The notes under the pieces were generated by a model that worked only from the letters and a program-made list of their open reading frames with translations, had not been told where the DNA came from and did not search any database. From Shewanella surugensis (GTDB taxonomy: Bacteria > Pseudomonadota > Gammaproteobacteria > Enterobacterales > Shewanellaceae): a DNA stretch of 42,411 nt. The stretch spans positions 1 to 42,411 of the forward strand of contig NZ_JAKIKS010000043.1 of assembly GCF_023284005.1 (NCBI RefSeq). The letters run 5' to 3'. Made by a program: the position numbers and the translations under genes. Shown in pieces: positions 16,310 to 24,715 of the stretch. Positions within the stretch are counted from its first letter, which is position 1. Each line of letters opens with the position of its first letter.

Positions 16310-17908
16310 TCACATTAAAATAGGGGTGTAATTTCTTGATTTGAACCATAAGCTCACTAAAATAAACGCATTAGTATTAATATTATAAGCTACATTTTCC
16401 GCCCCATCTGAGAATAACCCTGTAGGAACATGATAATGTTTCAAGCTATTTTTTATCACTTTATCAGCTAATAACGTGGCGTATTCATCATCAAAAAGCA
16501 TGCTCATTGCTAACGCAGCTTTATTACTGAATATTTGAACATTCTGTTTCGGCACCTCTTTACCTGATGAAGACACGCTCCACCAAGCATCCCCTTGATA
16601 ATAAATATTATTATATAAAAACCAAGGTTTTCGATTCAGGGAATCTTCAGCGTAAACTAACAGGCGATTAAAACGTTCAAAATGCTGTTTATGTAATTGA
16701 TATAAAGTATTTAATTGAAACCAACAGTCTTTTGGTCGACCCACTTCTATTGCATAAAGTAGGTAAGGATCTAAAGTAAAAAAAGGCAAATTACGTTTAT
16801 CGATTAATAATGTCTTCTCTTCCACCTCAACCTCACCTAGATGACGACAATCATAAGCCTTGTCTACATTAAGGCCTGCAAGTTGATAGCCTTTGGCAGC
16901 ATATTGTAAATAGCCTAAACGTCCTTCTTGGCGAAAGTGTTCCCCCTTAGATGTTAGCTTTATACCAAAAAGGGTCTTACCTTTTACAGCGTCTTCTAAT
17001 TTCCATTTATCAGTAATCTTATCAACCTGATGAGATAGTTGGGGTTTTTGCTGCTTAATCACCTCTAACCAAATATAAAGCCGCCCTAAATCCAATGCAG
17101 ACCAACCATTCCCATGAGAGGCACTTTTACTATAAGGCCCTGAAGGTAATCCCGTCACCGTGTTATATTGCCGATTAGGCAACTTATTGTCATACAATGG
17201 CATACTCATCAAGGTTGCTAATAGCTTTTCGAGCCTTATTTGCGTTAACTGGCTTTCAACAACACCCAATGCTTCTAAAGCCAAAATGCCACTAATCGCA
17301 CTGCCTAAATCCCACATCGTTGTCTGTGTATAACCATTAACAGAGTCAATAAAACCGGTCACATCATTCCAATTGTCTTCCATAAAACGCTGCGCTTTAC
17401 TTAACAGTAATAACTCTTGTCTCGTTAAAGGAATAACCTCTATACGGGATCGTGCTGATATCTTAACTCCTGATACATTGTCACTCGACTCTTGCATTTC
17501 ATTGATATTAGGAATGACGGCTCGACGTTGAAAATGAACCGGAAGGTTATCGACCCGTTCATTCAATTTTCCATCTGAAATAACAACTGAACGTGAGAAA
17601 GAAGCTCCATTAGAATACGATGGGACAATATCAGTTTCCAATGACTCAACCACAACCAAAAGGGGGAGCAGATGGGAGAACAAATCCGTTTGCAATTGTT
17701 CAATCAAAACGAATGGATGCGTCAGGTGCGGTAAAGGTTCATGATCAGCAATCTGGTAATGAGGTTTGAGACTTCTCAATAATCCGCTTTCAGCACCTAA
17801 TTCAGTATCGTCTTCAGTCGCTGAAACACAAGAAATAAACATGATAAGGGCTGACAACAAACATTGATAATCAAGTCTTATCTTCATCTCTGGCCCATAT
17901 GTGTTCAT
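16310..17908 (-). CDS. DUF3131-domain protein with long N-terminal extension
   Basis: 532 residues. A signal peptide (LLSALIMFISCVSA) is followed by about 140 residues with no recognised domain. The DUF3131 domain then starts at about residue 165: AQRFMEDNWNDVTGFIDSVNGYTQTTMWDLGSAISG, KLPNRQYNT, GNGWSALDLGRLYIW, QEGRLGYLQYAAKGY, PWFLYNNIYYQGDAWW and a C-terminal NTNAFILVSLWFKS. These blocks align with the three paralogues at 20523-24715, but this is the most divergent in length. The MWD acidic motif is kept. The domain is probably an all-alpha toroid of glycosidase type (inference); no activity is established. AAGG lies 4 bases before the ATG. It is separated from the upstream GT2 by 203 bases, so it may have its own promoter. 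The signal Cys (FISC) is a poor lipobox. Confidence 0.75.
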   Translation of the reverse strand: MNTYGPEMKIRLDYQCLLSALIMFISCVSATEDDTELGAESGLLRSLKPHYQIADHEPLPHLTHPFVLIEQLQTDLFSHLLPLLVVVESLETDIVPSYSNGASFSRSVVISDGKLNERVDNLPVHFQRRAVIPNINEMQESSDNVSGVKISARSRIEVIPLTRQELLLLSKAQRFMEDNWNDVTGFIDSVNGYTQTTMWDLGSAISGILALEALGVVESQLTQIRLEKLLATLMSMPLYDNKLPNRQYNTVTGLPSGPYSKSASHGNGWSALDLGRLYIWLEVIKQQKPQLSHQVDKITDKWKLEDAVKGKTLFGIKLTSKGEHFRQEGRLGYLQYAAKGYQLAGLNVDKAYDCRHLGEVEVEEKTLLIDKRNLPFFTLDPYLLYAIEVGRPKDCWFQLNTLYQLHKQHFERFNRLLVYAEDSLNRKPWFLYNNIYYQGDAWWSVSSSGKEVPKQNVQIFSNKAALAMSMLFDDEYATLLADKVIKNSLKHYHVPTGLFSDGAENVAYNINTNAFILVSLWFKSRNYTPILM

Positions 17909-18111
17909 TTCACCTTCATGCTCAAAAGTAATATCGTTTACTGATCCAAACGCCTTAAATGATCACCGCCCCAAAGCACTTTAAAATGCAAAAGACAAAC
18001 ATCTTCAAGTACTTTGAATATACACTCTATATTGAAGCTCGACTAAAGTAATGCTCCTTTTCGAGGGAAAATAATAGTGAAGCTATCTCTATCATTAATT
18101 TAAATAAAAAA

Positions 18112-19383
18112 CTATTGTATTCTTATATGTTCTGATTTCACTTCTGTTAGCCATTTAGACAAGGATTCTGGTGACATTAGCGTATGTTGACCTAATTCTT
18201 TATCAGAAACCTCCATTAACTCGGGGGGTAATAAATTAATAATTTGTTCAAGATCCTTAACCGATTTAACGTGTTCATCAATCACTTTCGCCATGGCAAT
18301 GTCATGTTCAACTTCACGTGACCTTAACGCTTTCACTAACCCCGTTAATAAAATAAGCCAAGTACTCATCGGGCCTTGTACAACCGACGCAGATTCGGCG
18401 GCCGAATCAATAAATGCAAAAGGAATGGTTTCAATCACAAGATCTTCTTTCATTGACGCTAAAATCCAATCGGTATCAAATGAAAAGTCAAATACCGTTG
18501 GCGCGGCAAGAATAGCTTCTAACGCACTTCGACTAAATAATTTATACGCTGCTTGGGTATCATAGATCCCTTTTGAGAAGATCTCACTCCCCACCATTCT
18601 CTGCATATGCCTTAACGTCTTAATCCCAATACCCCAACGCTCTTCTTGCTTCACTAAAATAGATTCGGCATGCTTTCTATTACCGAGTACCACATCCACA
18701 TTTCTTTCGATAAAAGGTTCTAAAATAAGTCCTAGCTGCCCTAAATGCACTGAATTATCCGCATCGGTATAAATAATCGCATCCATTTTATCATCTAGCG
18801 CCTTAAGACAACCAAAAATAATTGCCCCACCTTTACTTGAATCATCAAGCGAGGCTAACTTGGCAAGAGGCCCTTGAATATCAGTAATTCCATCCTTTAA
18901 ATGCAATACTTTCACTTTGCTACTTTTCTTGTTTTTCTTCACAATATCTTTAGCAATATTGTAGCTTTTATACGGGCAACCATCATCTACAGGGTATAGA
19001 TTCCAATTGACATTAGAATCGTTACAGATCCAATTTAACTGCATCATTTTCGCATTTAATGAATCTTCCCCATTGGGATTATGATCGCTTTTTTCACAAA
19101 GTCGGTTATGCTCCCCCCACATGGCGTACACAATACCAATATCAAGAGGTACTTGAATTTGTAAAATATAACGACGTGAGCAAACCAATTTCACAGCTAA
19201 TTGAAACTCAAGTGGACTATTAGGCTGTAAAGATAACTGAATGAATTCTTCAGATGAAATATCGGATAACTCAAGTAGCGCATCCGCTAAATAAAGCAAC
19301 TGATCTTGATGACGAGACTCTGTTAAATCAAAGTGCTGATTGGCATTACTCACGAGTGTATCTAATATTGATGAGCTACTCAT
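18112..19383 (-). CDS. Soluble GT2 glycosyltransferase
   Basis: 423 residues, no membrane segments, so cytosolic. Residues about 1-85 are of unknown type. The GT-A fold follows: PLDIGIVYAMWGEHNR, the nucleotide-sugar motif YPVDDGCPYKSYNIAKD with DDG, and TDADNSVHLGQLGLILEPF, giving the DxD metal site. VVLGNRKH and IYDTQAAYKLFSRSAL are typical of dolichyl-phosphate-mannose-synthase-like GT2 enzymes, and FDTDWILASM is the acceptor region. It should transfer a hexose from a nucleotide sugar to a lipid carrier or growing glycan (family knowledge). The frame opens at GTG 19425, but ATG 19383 has AAAGGA 6 bases upstream and gives a compact start. It lies between two DUF3131 genes in the glycan locus, 114 bases after the preceding gene. 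Confidence 0.8.
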   Translation of the reverse strand: MSSSSILDTLVSNANQHFDLTESRHQDQLLYLADALLELSDISSEEFIQLSLQPNSPLEFQLAVKLVCSRRYILQIQVPLDIGIVYAMWGEHNRLCEKSDHNPNGEDSLNAKMMQLNWICNDSNVNWNLYPVDDGCPYKSYNIAKDIVKKNKKSSKVKVLHLKDGITDIQGPLAKLASLDDSSKGGAIIFGCLKALDDKMDAIIYTDADNSVHLGQLGLILEPFIERNVDVVLGNRKHAESILVKQEERWGIGIKTLRHMQRMVGSEIFSKGIYDTQAAYKLFSRSALEAILAAPTVFDFSFDTDWILASMKEDLVIETIPFAFIDSAAESASVVQGPMSTWLILLTGLVKALRSREVEHDIAMAKVIDEHVKSVKDLEQIINLLPPELMEVSDKELGQHTLMSPESLSKWLTEVKSEHIRIQ

Positions 19384-19497
19384 AATGAATCCTTTCATAA
19401 TATTAATCACTAGACCCTGATCCACATAAACAATAGATCAGAGCCAACCCTATGACTAAGGCTAGTAATTACTCCTCAAATTGCAAGCGACACATCT

Positions 19498-20526
19498 TTA
19501 GTCTTCCACCAGCCGCTTATCATCTAACGCCTTATTTGATTCATCACTCGAGCCATCTTGAGCGGAAGGCTCGACCGTGTTTGGACTCGATGAATGGCGT
19601 TTTTGCCTTGCTTCTAATTGTTGATCTTGAATAATGGCTAAATTCCCTCTCGCCAAGGGATTATTTGAAGGTGTCGATTGAATGCTACCTTGTGATGCTG
19701 ACGACACTCCCCCCGCACTGCTATTAATGGCTTTGGATTGTATTGATTCTTCACCCGCTTTGTCTTCAAAGGGAGGGTTGTCCTCAGCATCAAGATCCGC
19801 ACTATCGCCCACCTCCGCTTGAGTTTGAATTGCACCAGGTGTGGCAATAAACGATTGAGTTTGAGAAAAATTAGCATCAAAACCTGACAATTTTTTTTGC
19901 TGTCCTTTTTTTTGACCTTGAGAACGATTAATCTGCCGCGCATTGGGGGGGGAAACAGCCTGACGAGATTGTGGATCTGAATATTTATTCAAGCCTAATT
20001 TAGGCGCAACAAACTGAAAAAAATTGAGTTTATCATCCCATACTTGTAACACCGATAACTCTTTCTCCAAGTTTTCATCAAGACCTCCCGTCACATCGTT
20101 CACTTGTAACACAACTGACAATTGTGTATTAGCCGTCTCTAAACGTTGATGTAAATACGCTTGTAACTGCTGCCAGTTGGTTCCTCCGGTTAAAAGGTAA
20201 CGGGTACTGTCCGCCCAATATTGATAGGCAATAGGATCATTGTTTTTATCTGCCGCAATGGTCGCTAAAGCCGCTGCAAGTCCAGCTGATTGCCACATCG
20301 TTTGCTGATCGAGGTTATTTCGATTAGCCAAAAACATCACACTGAGTTTATCCCAATGCTCTGATGCCTGTTTATAGCGACCTTTGGACAATAGATAATT
20401 GGTTTTAGTGTAAGGAGAAAGATCAAGATCCTTTGTAACAGCCATTGCCATCGGATCCAATACAATCATGAGTATGAAGATGACCATAACCCATAATCGC
20501 AAAGATTTTATGTCCATTGTATTCAT
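19498..20526 (-). CDS. Membrane-anchored protein with low-complexity tail, unknown function
   Basis: 342 residues. An N-terminal hydrophobic segment (SLRLWVMVIFILMIVLDPMAMA) may be a signal peptide or anchor. Residues about 25-170 are helical, with TPR-like wording (YLLSKGRYKQASEHWDKLS, AYQYWADSTRYLLTGGTNW). The remaining half is a Ser/Gln/Asn/Ala-rich, acidic, probably disordered tail. I recognise no family. The ATG at 20526 overlaps the stop of the upstream DUF3131 gene as ATGA, and GGAG lies 8 bases before it; the frame's earlier GTG at 20547 lacks a site. The tight coupling points to a role with the DUF3131 lipoproteins, perhaps as a periplasmic scaffold holding the glycan machinery together (inference). 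Confidence 0.6.
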   Translation of the reverse strand: MNTMDIKSLRLWVMVIFILMIVLDPMAMAVTKDLDLSPYTKTNYLLSKGRYKQASEHWDKLSVMFLANRNNLDQQTMWQSAGLAAALATIAADKNNDPIAYQYWADSTRYLLTGGTNWQQLQAYLHQRLETANTQLSVVLQVNDVTGGLDENLEKELSVLQVWDDKLNFFQFVAPKLGLNKYSDPQSRQAVSPPNARQINRSQGQKKGQQKKLSGFDANFSQTQSFIATPGAIQTQAEVGDSADLDAEDNPPFEDKAGEESIQSKAINSSAGGVSSASQGSIQSTPSNNPLARGNLAIIQDQQLEARQKRHSSSPNTVEPSAQDGSSDESNKALDDKRLVED

Positions 20527-21914
20527 AGAAAAGTCTCCGTTAAACACTTTCCTGGATGATAAAAACGCGAATCAAACTGTACATCACGGTATTCTTTATT
20601 GTCATTAGGTTGATATAATTTCCCATTGATCTTATAAAGTAACGCCTCCAATACACCCGCATTGGTTTTTAACGTAATGATCTTCTCATAGCCACTAGAA
20701 GCTTCATATCGCCCCTCATACCAACCCCGTTGAAGATTATAAAGCTCTCTGACTAAGGTCAGTAAACGATCGGTATAATCTGTTTTCCATAACACCCACA
20801 TTTGAAAAGCAACACGAGTCGACACTAAAGCAAGATGATCATGACTGCTACCGTCTTCAGCCACCGTAATCCAAGGGGTCCCTAAAGCATAAATGGCATC
20901 ATAAACAAAATAAGGTTCCCCAGACACAACATGTTCCCCCCTAGCGGTGTACACTCTTTCGAAATCCCACCGACTCTCCTGCACTTGATATATCGAGTCT
21001 GCCATTGCCGCTAAAATAGCGTTACTGTGATTCGAATCCATTGAACTGGTATCGTCAATATCATCCCAATTAAATTCTAGCCCTAACCACAAAAAAGGCG
21101 TGGTAAACACAGGCCTAAGTACATCATAGTGACGAGGATCTCGGCCATCAAAAAGTAAATCTATCCCGTTAATAGTCGCCACATTATAAGGCTCTAACGC
21201 GAGGGACTTACCGGGAATTATTTTCCAATCAAGAAAGCCATATGATGCATACTCTTCAATTCCTAAGCGCCCTTCTTTATAAATGGTCACTTGAGCGTTA
21301 TTAATATCCCCACCATATAATTCACCTTTATCAGACACTAATACACAAAAATTCCAGCGTAATACTGCCTTATCAATATACTCAGTAAACTCAGGGTTAC
21401 GTTGCTTTGTAAATGCTAATGCTATCAATAATCGCCCAATATCAATGGAGGACCAGCCAATTTCAGCGGGTTGGTTCGCATAATCCACCATTTGTCCAGT
21501 GGTCGTTGAATACACTTTATTGGGTACTTTGTCACTCACAAGCGGCATATTCACCAAAAAATTGATGGCTAATGTGAGCCGTTCGTCATGCTCCTTGGGA
21601 CTAATAAATTCAAGCTGGCGACCAGCTTCTAACGCAAATAAGTAATCAGCAAGTGAAGATAAATCCATATTGGGATAATTGTCTATCGAATTAACCAGCC
21701 CTGTCGCCAATTGTGTATTATTCTCAATATACAACCAAGCCGTTTGTGCCCACTGTAACTCTTGTTCACTCAACTCTCCATATCGGCCTTGTCTGATAAA
21801 TTGAGATTCACTGACCCCTGTCACACCCGATTGCACACCTTGGTATAAAGCACCGCAAGCCGATAACATTAATATGACGATAAAGATAAAAAGCTGTAAA
21901 ATAACCCGTCTCAA
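20523..21914 (-). CDS. DUF3131 lipoprotein with a degenerate WD motif
   Basis: 463 residues. The N-terminus MRRVILQLFIFIVILMLSAC is a clear lipoprotein signal (LSAC), so the protein is lipid-anchored in the periplasm. Domain blocks: IENNTQLATGLVNSIDNYPN, KVPNKVYSTTTG, IGWSSIDIGRLLIAL, KEGRLGIEEYASYGF, PYFVYDAIYALGTPW and NAGVLEALLYKINGK. In the first block its paralogues read WWDAASYL or MWDTASYL, while this one reads DLSSLADYL: both Trp and Asp are lost, so it may have no activity and act as a partner or binding subunit. The start is TTG with a strong AAGGAG 6 bases upstream; there is no alternative ATG that keeps the signal. It is 28 bases after the preceding DUF3131 gene and overlaps the next gene by four bases. 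Confidence 0.8.
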   Translation of the reverse strand: MRRVILQLFIFIVILMLSACGALYQGVQSGVTGVSESQFIRQGRYGELSEQELQWAQTAWLYIENNTQLATGLVNSIDNYPNMDLSSLADYLFALEAGRQLEFISPKEHDERLTLAINFLVNMPLVSDKVPNKVYSTTTGQMVDYANQPAEIGWSSIDIGRLLIALAFTKQRNPEFTEYIDKAVLRWNFCVLVSDKGELYGGDINNAQVTIYKEGRLGIEEYASYGFLDWKIIPGKSLALEPYNVATINGIDLLFDGRDPRHYDVLRPVFTTPFLWLGLEFNWDDIDDTSSMDSNHSNAILAAMADSIYQVQESRWDFERVYTARGEHVVSGEPYFVYDAIYALGTPWITVAEDGSSHDHLALVSTRVAFQMWVLWKTDYTDRLLTLVRELYNLQRGWYEGRYEASSGYEKIITLKTNAGVLEALLYKINGKLYQPNDNKEYRDVQFDSRFYHPGKCLTETFL

Positions 21915-21942
21915 TACTTACTCCTTCTTCAGTATAGATAAG

Positions 21943-23373
21943 CTATTGAGTACTTACAGAATCAAGATGAGCCAAAGCTTTAGCCTTTTGTTTATTACGA
22001 GGTAAACATTTTCCTTCATGTCCAAATTGAGTTTGCAGTGCCTTGCCCCACAAACTCGGTGCCATATCAGCATGATAAGTTAATATTTTTCCTTGAGTTT
22101 TATACAACAGTATTTCTAATAAAATACCATTATTATTGGAGGTGAAAGTTTCAATTAAGCCTTTTCCATTTTCATATATTCCTTCATAAAAACCTTTTTC
22201 TTTATCATAAGTATGACTGACATGATCAAACAACAAATCGGTATATTCTGTATCCCAGAGTACCCACATCCCCATGGCACCTTTAATCGCCACAGCTGAA
22301 TATTGAGGTAAATACTCTCCGACTTCAGAAATCGTATTCCATGCAAAACCATCCGTATAAATAGTGTCATAGACAAAATAGGGAGCGCCTGCAAGTTGAT
22401 GTTCAGTACGCGCGGTGATAATGCCTGTTTCATGATAACGTGCTTCTTGAACACGATAAATTTGCATCGCAAACTCAGCCATCCACTCATGTGAATAATC
22501 ATTATCATGAGCACTGCGATCTTCAGTTAAATCCCACCCTAGCTCGATACCATCAAGGACATAACTTTCAGTCACTACATAACTGTGAGCCTTTAGTTTA
22601 CGAGGATCTCGCGTATCGTAAGGAATGTCATAACCATACAGATTTATCGTACCATACGGTTCTGGCAACAAAGCTTGCTCAGTATTAAATCCCCATAATT
22701 CAAACCCTTTTGCTGCATATTCCTCATATCCCAATCGCCCTTCTTGTAAATATTGCACCTCTTTACCTTTCTCAAGCAATGCCCCAAACATGGTGCCATT
22801 CTCATCCACTACATGACAAAAATTCCAACGTAATACTGCAGAATCAATTGCAGTGCCGTATTCTGGAAAGCGTTGTTTGATAATATATAACCAAATTAAT
22901 AAACGGCCAAGATCCAGTGCCGAATAACCAATTTCACCGGGTTGGTTAGCATAATCCACTTTAGCTGCCGTTTGAGTATTATAAACCTTGTTAGGTAACT
23001 CACCTCTGAACAAATCAATGGTGTTTAATGTTGCAACAAATTTCGTAAAACGGCGATTAAATTCTTCTTTATCAATCACCCCAAACTCATACACACTCAC
23101 CATGCCGGCTAAATAAGATGCAGCATCCCACCAAGTAACCGATGGATAGTTATTCACCGCATTAACCAGTCCCGTCGACTCTTGATAATTATTCTCAAAA
23201 TACTTCCAAGCAATCGTCGCCATTTCAAGCTCTTGCTCAGTTAACGGTCCAGAGCGCGGAACAGGTGATGTCCAATGCCTTTCTCGCCCAGTGACCTCAT
23301 TTGAAAACCCTTGATAACGATTGCCACAAGCCGTCATTAATATGATGAATAAACAAGTCAAAAAAACACGCAT
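21943..23373 (-). CDS. DUF3131 lipoprotein
   Basis: 476 residues, lipoprotein signal MRVFLTCLFIILMTAC (cleavage before Cys), so periplasmic and lipid-anchored. DUF3131 blocks: WKYFENNYQESTGLVNAVNNYPSVTWWDAASYLAGM, LPNKVYNTQTAAKVDYANQPGEIG, SALDLGRLLIWLYIIKQRFPEY, LQEGRLGYEEYAAKGFELWG, PYFVYDTIYTDGFAWNTISE and a C-terminal NNNGILLEILLYKTQGK. The acidic residue of WWD is intact. I chose ATG 23373 (GGGAG 6 bases upstream) over an earlier start at 23409, because it starts the lipoprotein signal directly. It lies 13 bases after the previous DUF3131 gene. Its closest relative by eye is the next-door copy at 23387-24715, so the two likely arose by tandem duplication. Function unknown; a glycan-active role is inferred from context. 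Confidence 0.8.
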   Translation of the reverse strand: MRVFLTCLFIILMTACGNRYQGFSNEVTGRERHWTSPVPRSGPLTEQELEMATIAWKYFENNYQESTGLVNAVNNYPSVTWWDAASYLAGMVSVYEFGVIDKEEFNRRFTKFVATLNTIDLFRGELPNKVYNTQTAAKVDYANQPGEIGYSALDLGRLLIWLYIIKQRFPEYGTAIDSAVLRWNFCHVVDENGTMFGALLEKGKEVQYLQEGRLGYEEYAAKGFELWGFNTEQALLPEPYGTINLYGYDIPYDTRDPRKLKAHSYVVTESYVLDGIELGWDLTEDRSAHDNDYSHEWMAEFAMQIYRVQEARYHETGIITARTEHQLAGAPYFVYDTIYTDGFAWNTISEVGEYLPQYSAVAIKGAMGMWVLWDTEYTDLLFDHVSHTYDKEKGFYEGIYENGKGLIETFTSNNNGILLEILLYKTQGKILTYHADMAPSLWGKALQTQFGHEGKCLPRNKQKAKALAHLDSVSTQ

Positions 23374-23386
23374 ATGACACTCCCTA

Positions 23387-24715
23387 TTAAAGCTGCGTAT
23401 CGACACCAATATTCAACAGCGCCCCGTTTTGCATATAAGCCAGTGACTCTAAAATAATACCGTTAGTATTAGCCGTAATAGCTGTATTGATTTTCCCATC
23501 CCGTTCATACAGCCCTGAGTACCAACCTTTTTTCTGATTAAAAAGCGTATCAACACCTTGTATTAACTTGAGTGTATAAGGCGTGTTATACAAGGCGTAC
23601 CAACCAAATGCCGCTTTCGTCGAAAGTGTCTTTAACTGAGAAGCATCTGCACCAGTATCACTGATAGCATTCCATTCTTTACCATCTGAAAACACGGTGT
23701 TATAGACAAAATAAGGAGGTTGATCAACATTATCCTCACTCACCGCAGTCAAAATACCTAATCGGTCAAAGCGGTTCTTTTGTGCCTTGTAGACACGATA
23801 AGCAAAAATTCTAGAGATACTATCAGAACCAAACTCAATGCCATCCAAAATATAGGACTCACTAACCACGTAGTTATGTGCATGATATTTAGCTGGATCA
23901 CGGTTATCAGTTGGCACTTCCACTCCATCGATGGTGATCAGTTTTAAATGATCGGCATACCTTAACGCATTAAAAACATCTCGCCCCATTAAGGCTAAAG
24001 CTTTCGAGGCATACTCTTCATAACCAATCCGCCCTTCTTGGACTAAATCAAATTTATCCCCAGTAGGAGAAGGCCTAGCACCAAATAAATACCCCTCTTT
24101 ATTCATCGCTTCCACTTTCCAATACTCCAATACTTTATTCACTTGTCTATTAAATTTGGGGTATTTCCAGATAAGGATATTCATTGGGACCAGTATTCGA
24201 CCCACATCAATGGCAGACCAACCTATGCCATTAGGGGTGTCTTTGTTGGAATAATCCACCATTGCAAGCGTTTGAGTATTATAAGCTTTATTGGGTAATA
24301 AGTTTTCAACCAAAGGGATGCGAGATAATGTCACTAACGCCTTTTCCATTCGAAGATTAAACTCTGTTTGCGTAATGACATTTAACTGTTGGGCAGAAAT
24401 CAGTGCCATTAAATAAGAGGCGGTATCCCACATGGTTGTTGAAGGATAACCATCAACAGAGTTCACCAGCCCAGTATTGTCTTGATAGTTGTTTTCAAAA
24501 TACTGCCAAGCTATTTTAGCCCACTGGTATTCTTCATCTGTCAGGACTCTTGCATCTCTAAAAGGGATGGGCTCAGTCGATGTAAAGCTTAAATTACCTA
24601 AGACTTGGCTATAATCGCGCGTCTCGATAGAAAAGGCGAGTACAAGCGCGGTTAATAACCCTGCGATAAATACAATGTGATGACGTGCCTTGACCAAAGA
24701 ACTACTCGATTCCAT
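23387..24715 (-). CDS. DUF3131 protein with an N-terminal membrane anchor
   Basis: 442 residues. One hydrophobic segment (HHIVFIAGLLTALVLAFSI) near the N-terminus, with no lipobox Cys, suggests a signal anchor with the domain in the periplasm. Blocks: WQYFENNYQDNTGLVNSVDGYPSTTMWDTASYLMAL, LPNKAYNTQTLAMVDYS, IGWSAIDVGRILVPM, VQEGRIGYEEYASKAL, PYFVYNTVFSDGKEWNAIS and TNGIILESLAYMQNG. MWD is intact. The start codon lies inside the last codons of the cellulose-synthase-like gene (14-base overlap), so translation of the two is coupled. This makes it the DUF3131 protein most likely to work directly with the synthase on the emerging chain (inference). Confidence 0.8.
   Translation of the reverse strand: MESSSSLVKARHHIVFIAGLLTALVLAFSIETRDYSQVLGNLSFTSTEPIPFRDARVLTDEEYQWAKIAWQYFENNYQDNTGLVNSVDGYPSTTMWDTASYLMALISAQQLNVITQTEFNLRMEKALVTLSRIPLVENLLPNKAYNTQTLAMVDYSNKDTPNGIGWSAIDVGRILVPMNILIWKYPKFNRQVNKVLEYWKVEAMNKEGYLFGARPSPTGDKFDLVQEGRIGYEEYASKALALMGRDVFNALRYADHLKLITIDGVEVPTDNRDPAKYHAHNYVVSESYILDGIEFGSDSISRIFAYRVYKAQKNRFDRLGILTAVSEDNVDQPPYFVYNTVFSDGKEWNAISDTGADASQLKTLSTKAAFGWYALYNTPYTLKLIQGVDTLFNQKKGWYSGLYERDGKINTAITANTNGIILESLAYMQNGALLNIGVDTQL

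Noticed and set aside
18112..19383. Possible membrane anchoring of the GT2 through STWLILLTGLVKAL
   Set aside because: The segment is short and flanked by charged residues; it reads as a buried helix rather than a membrane span.
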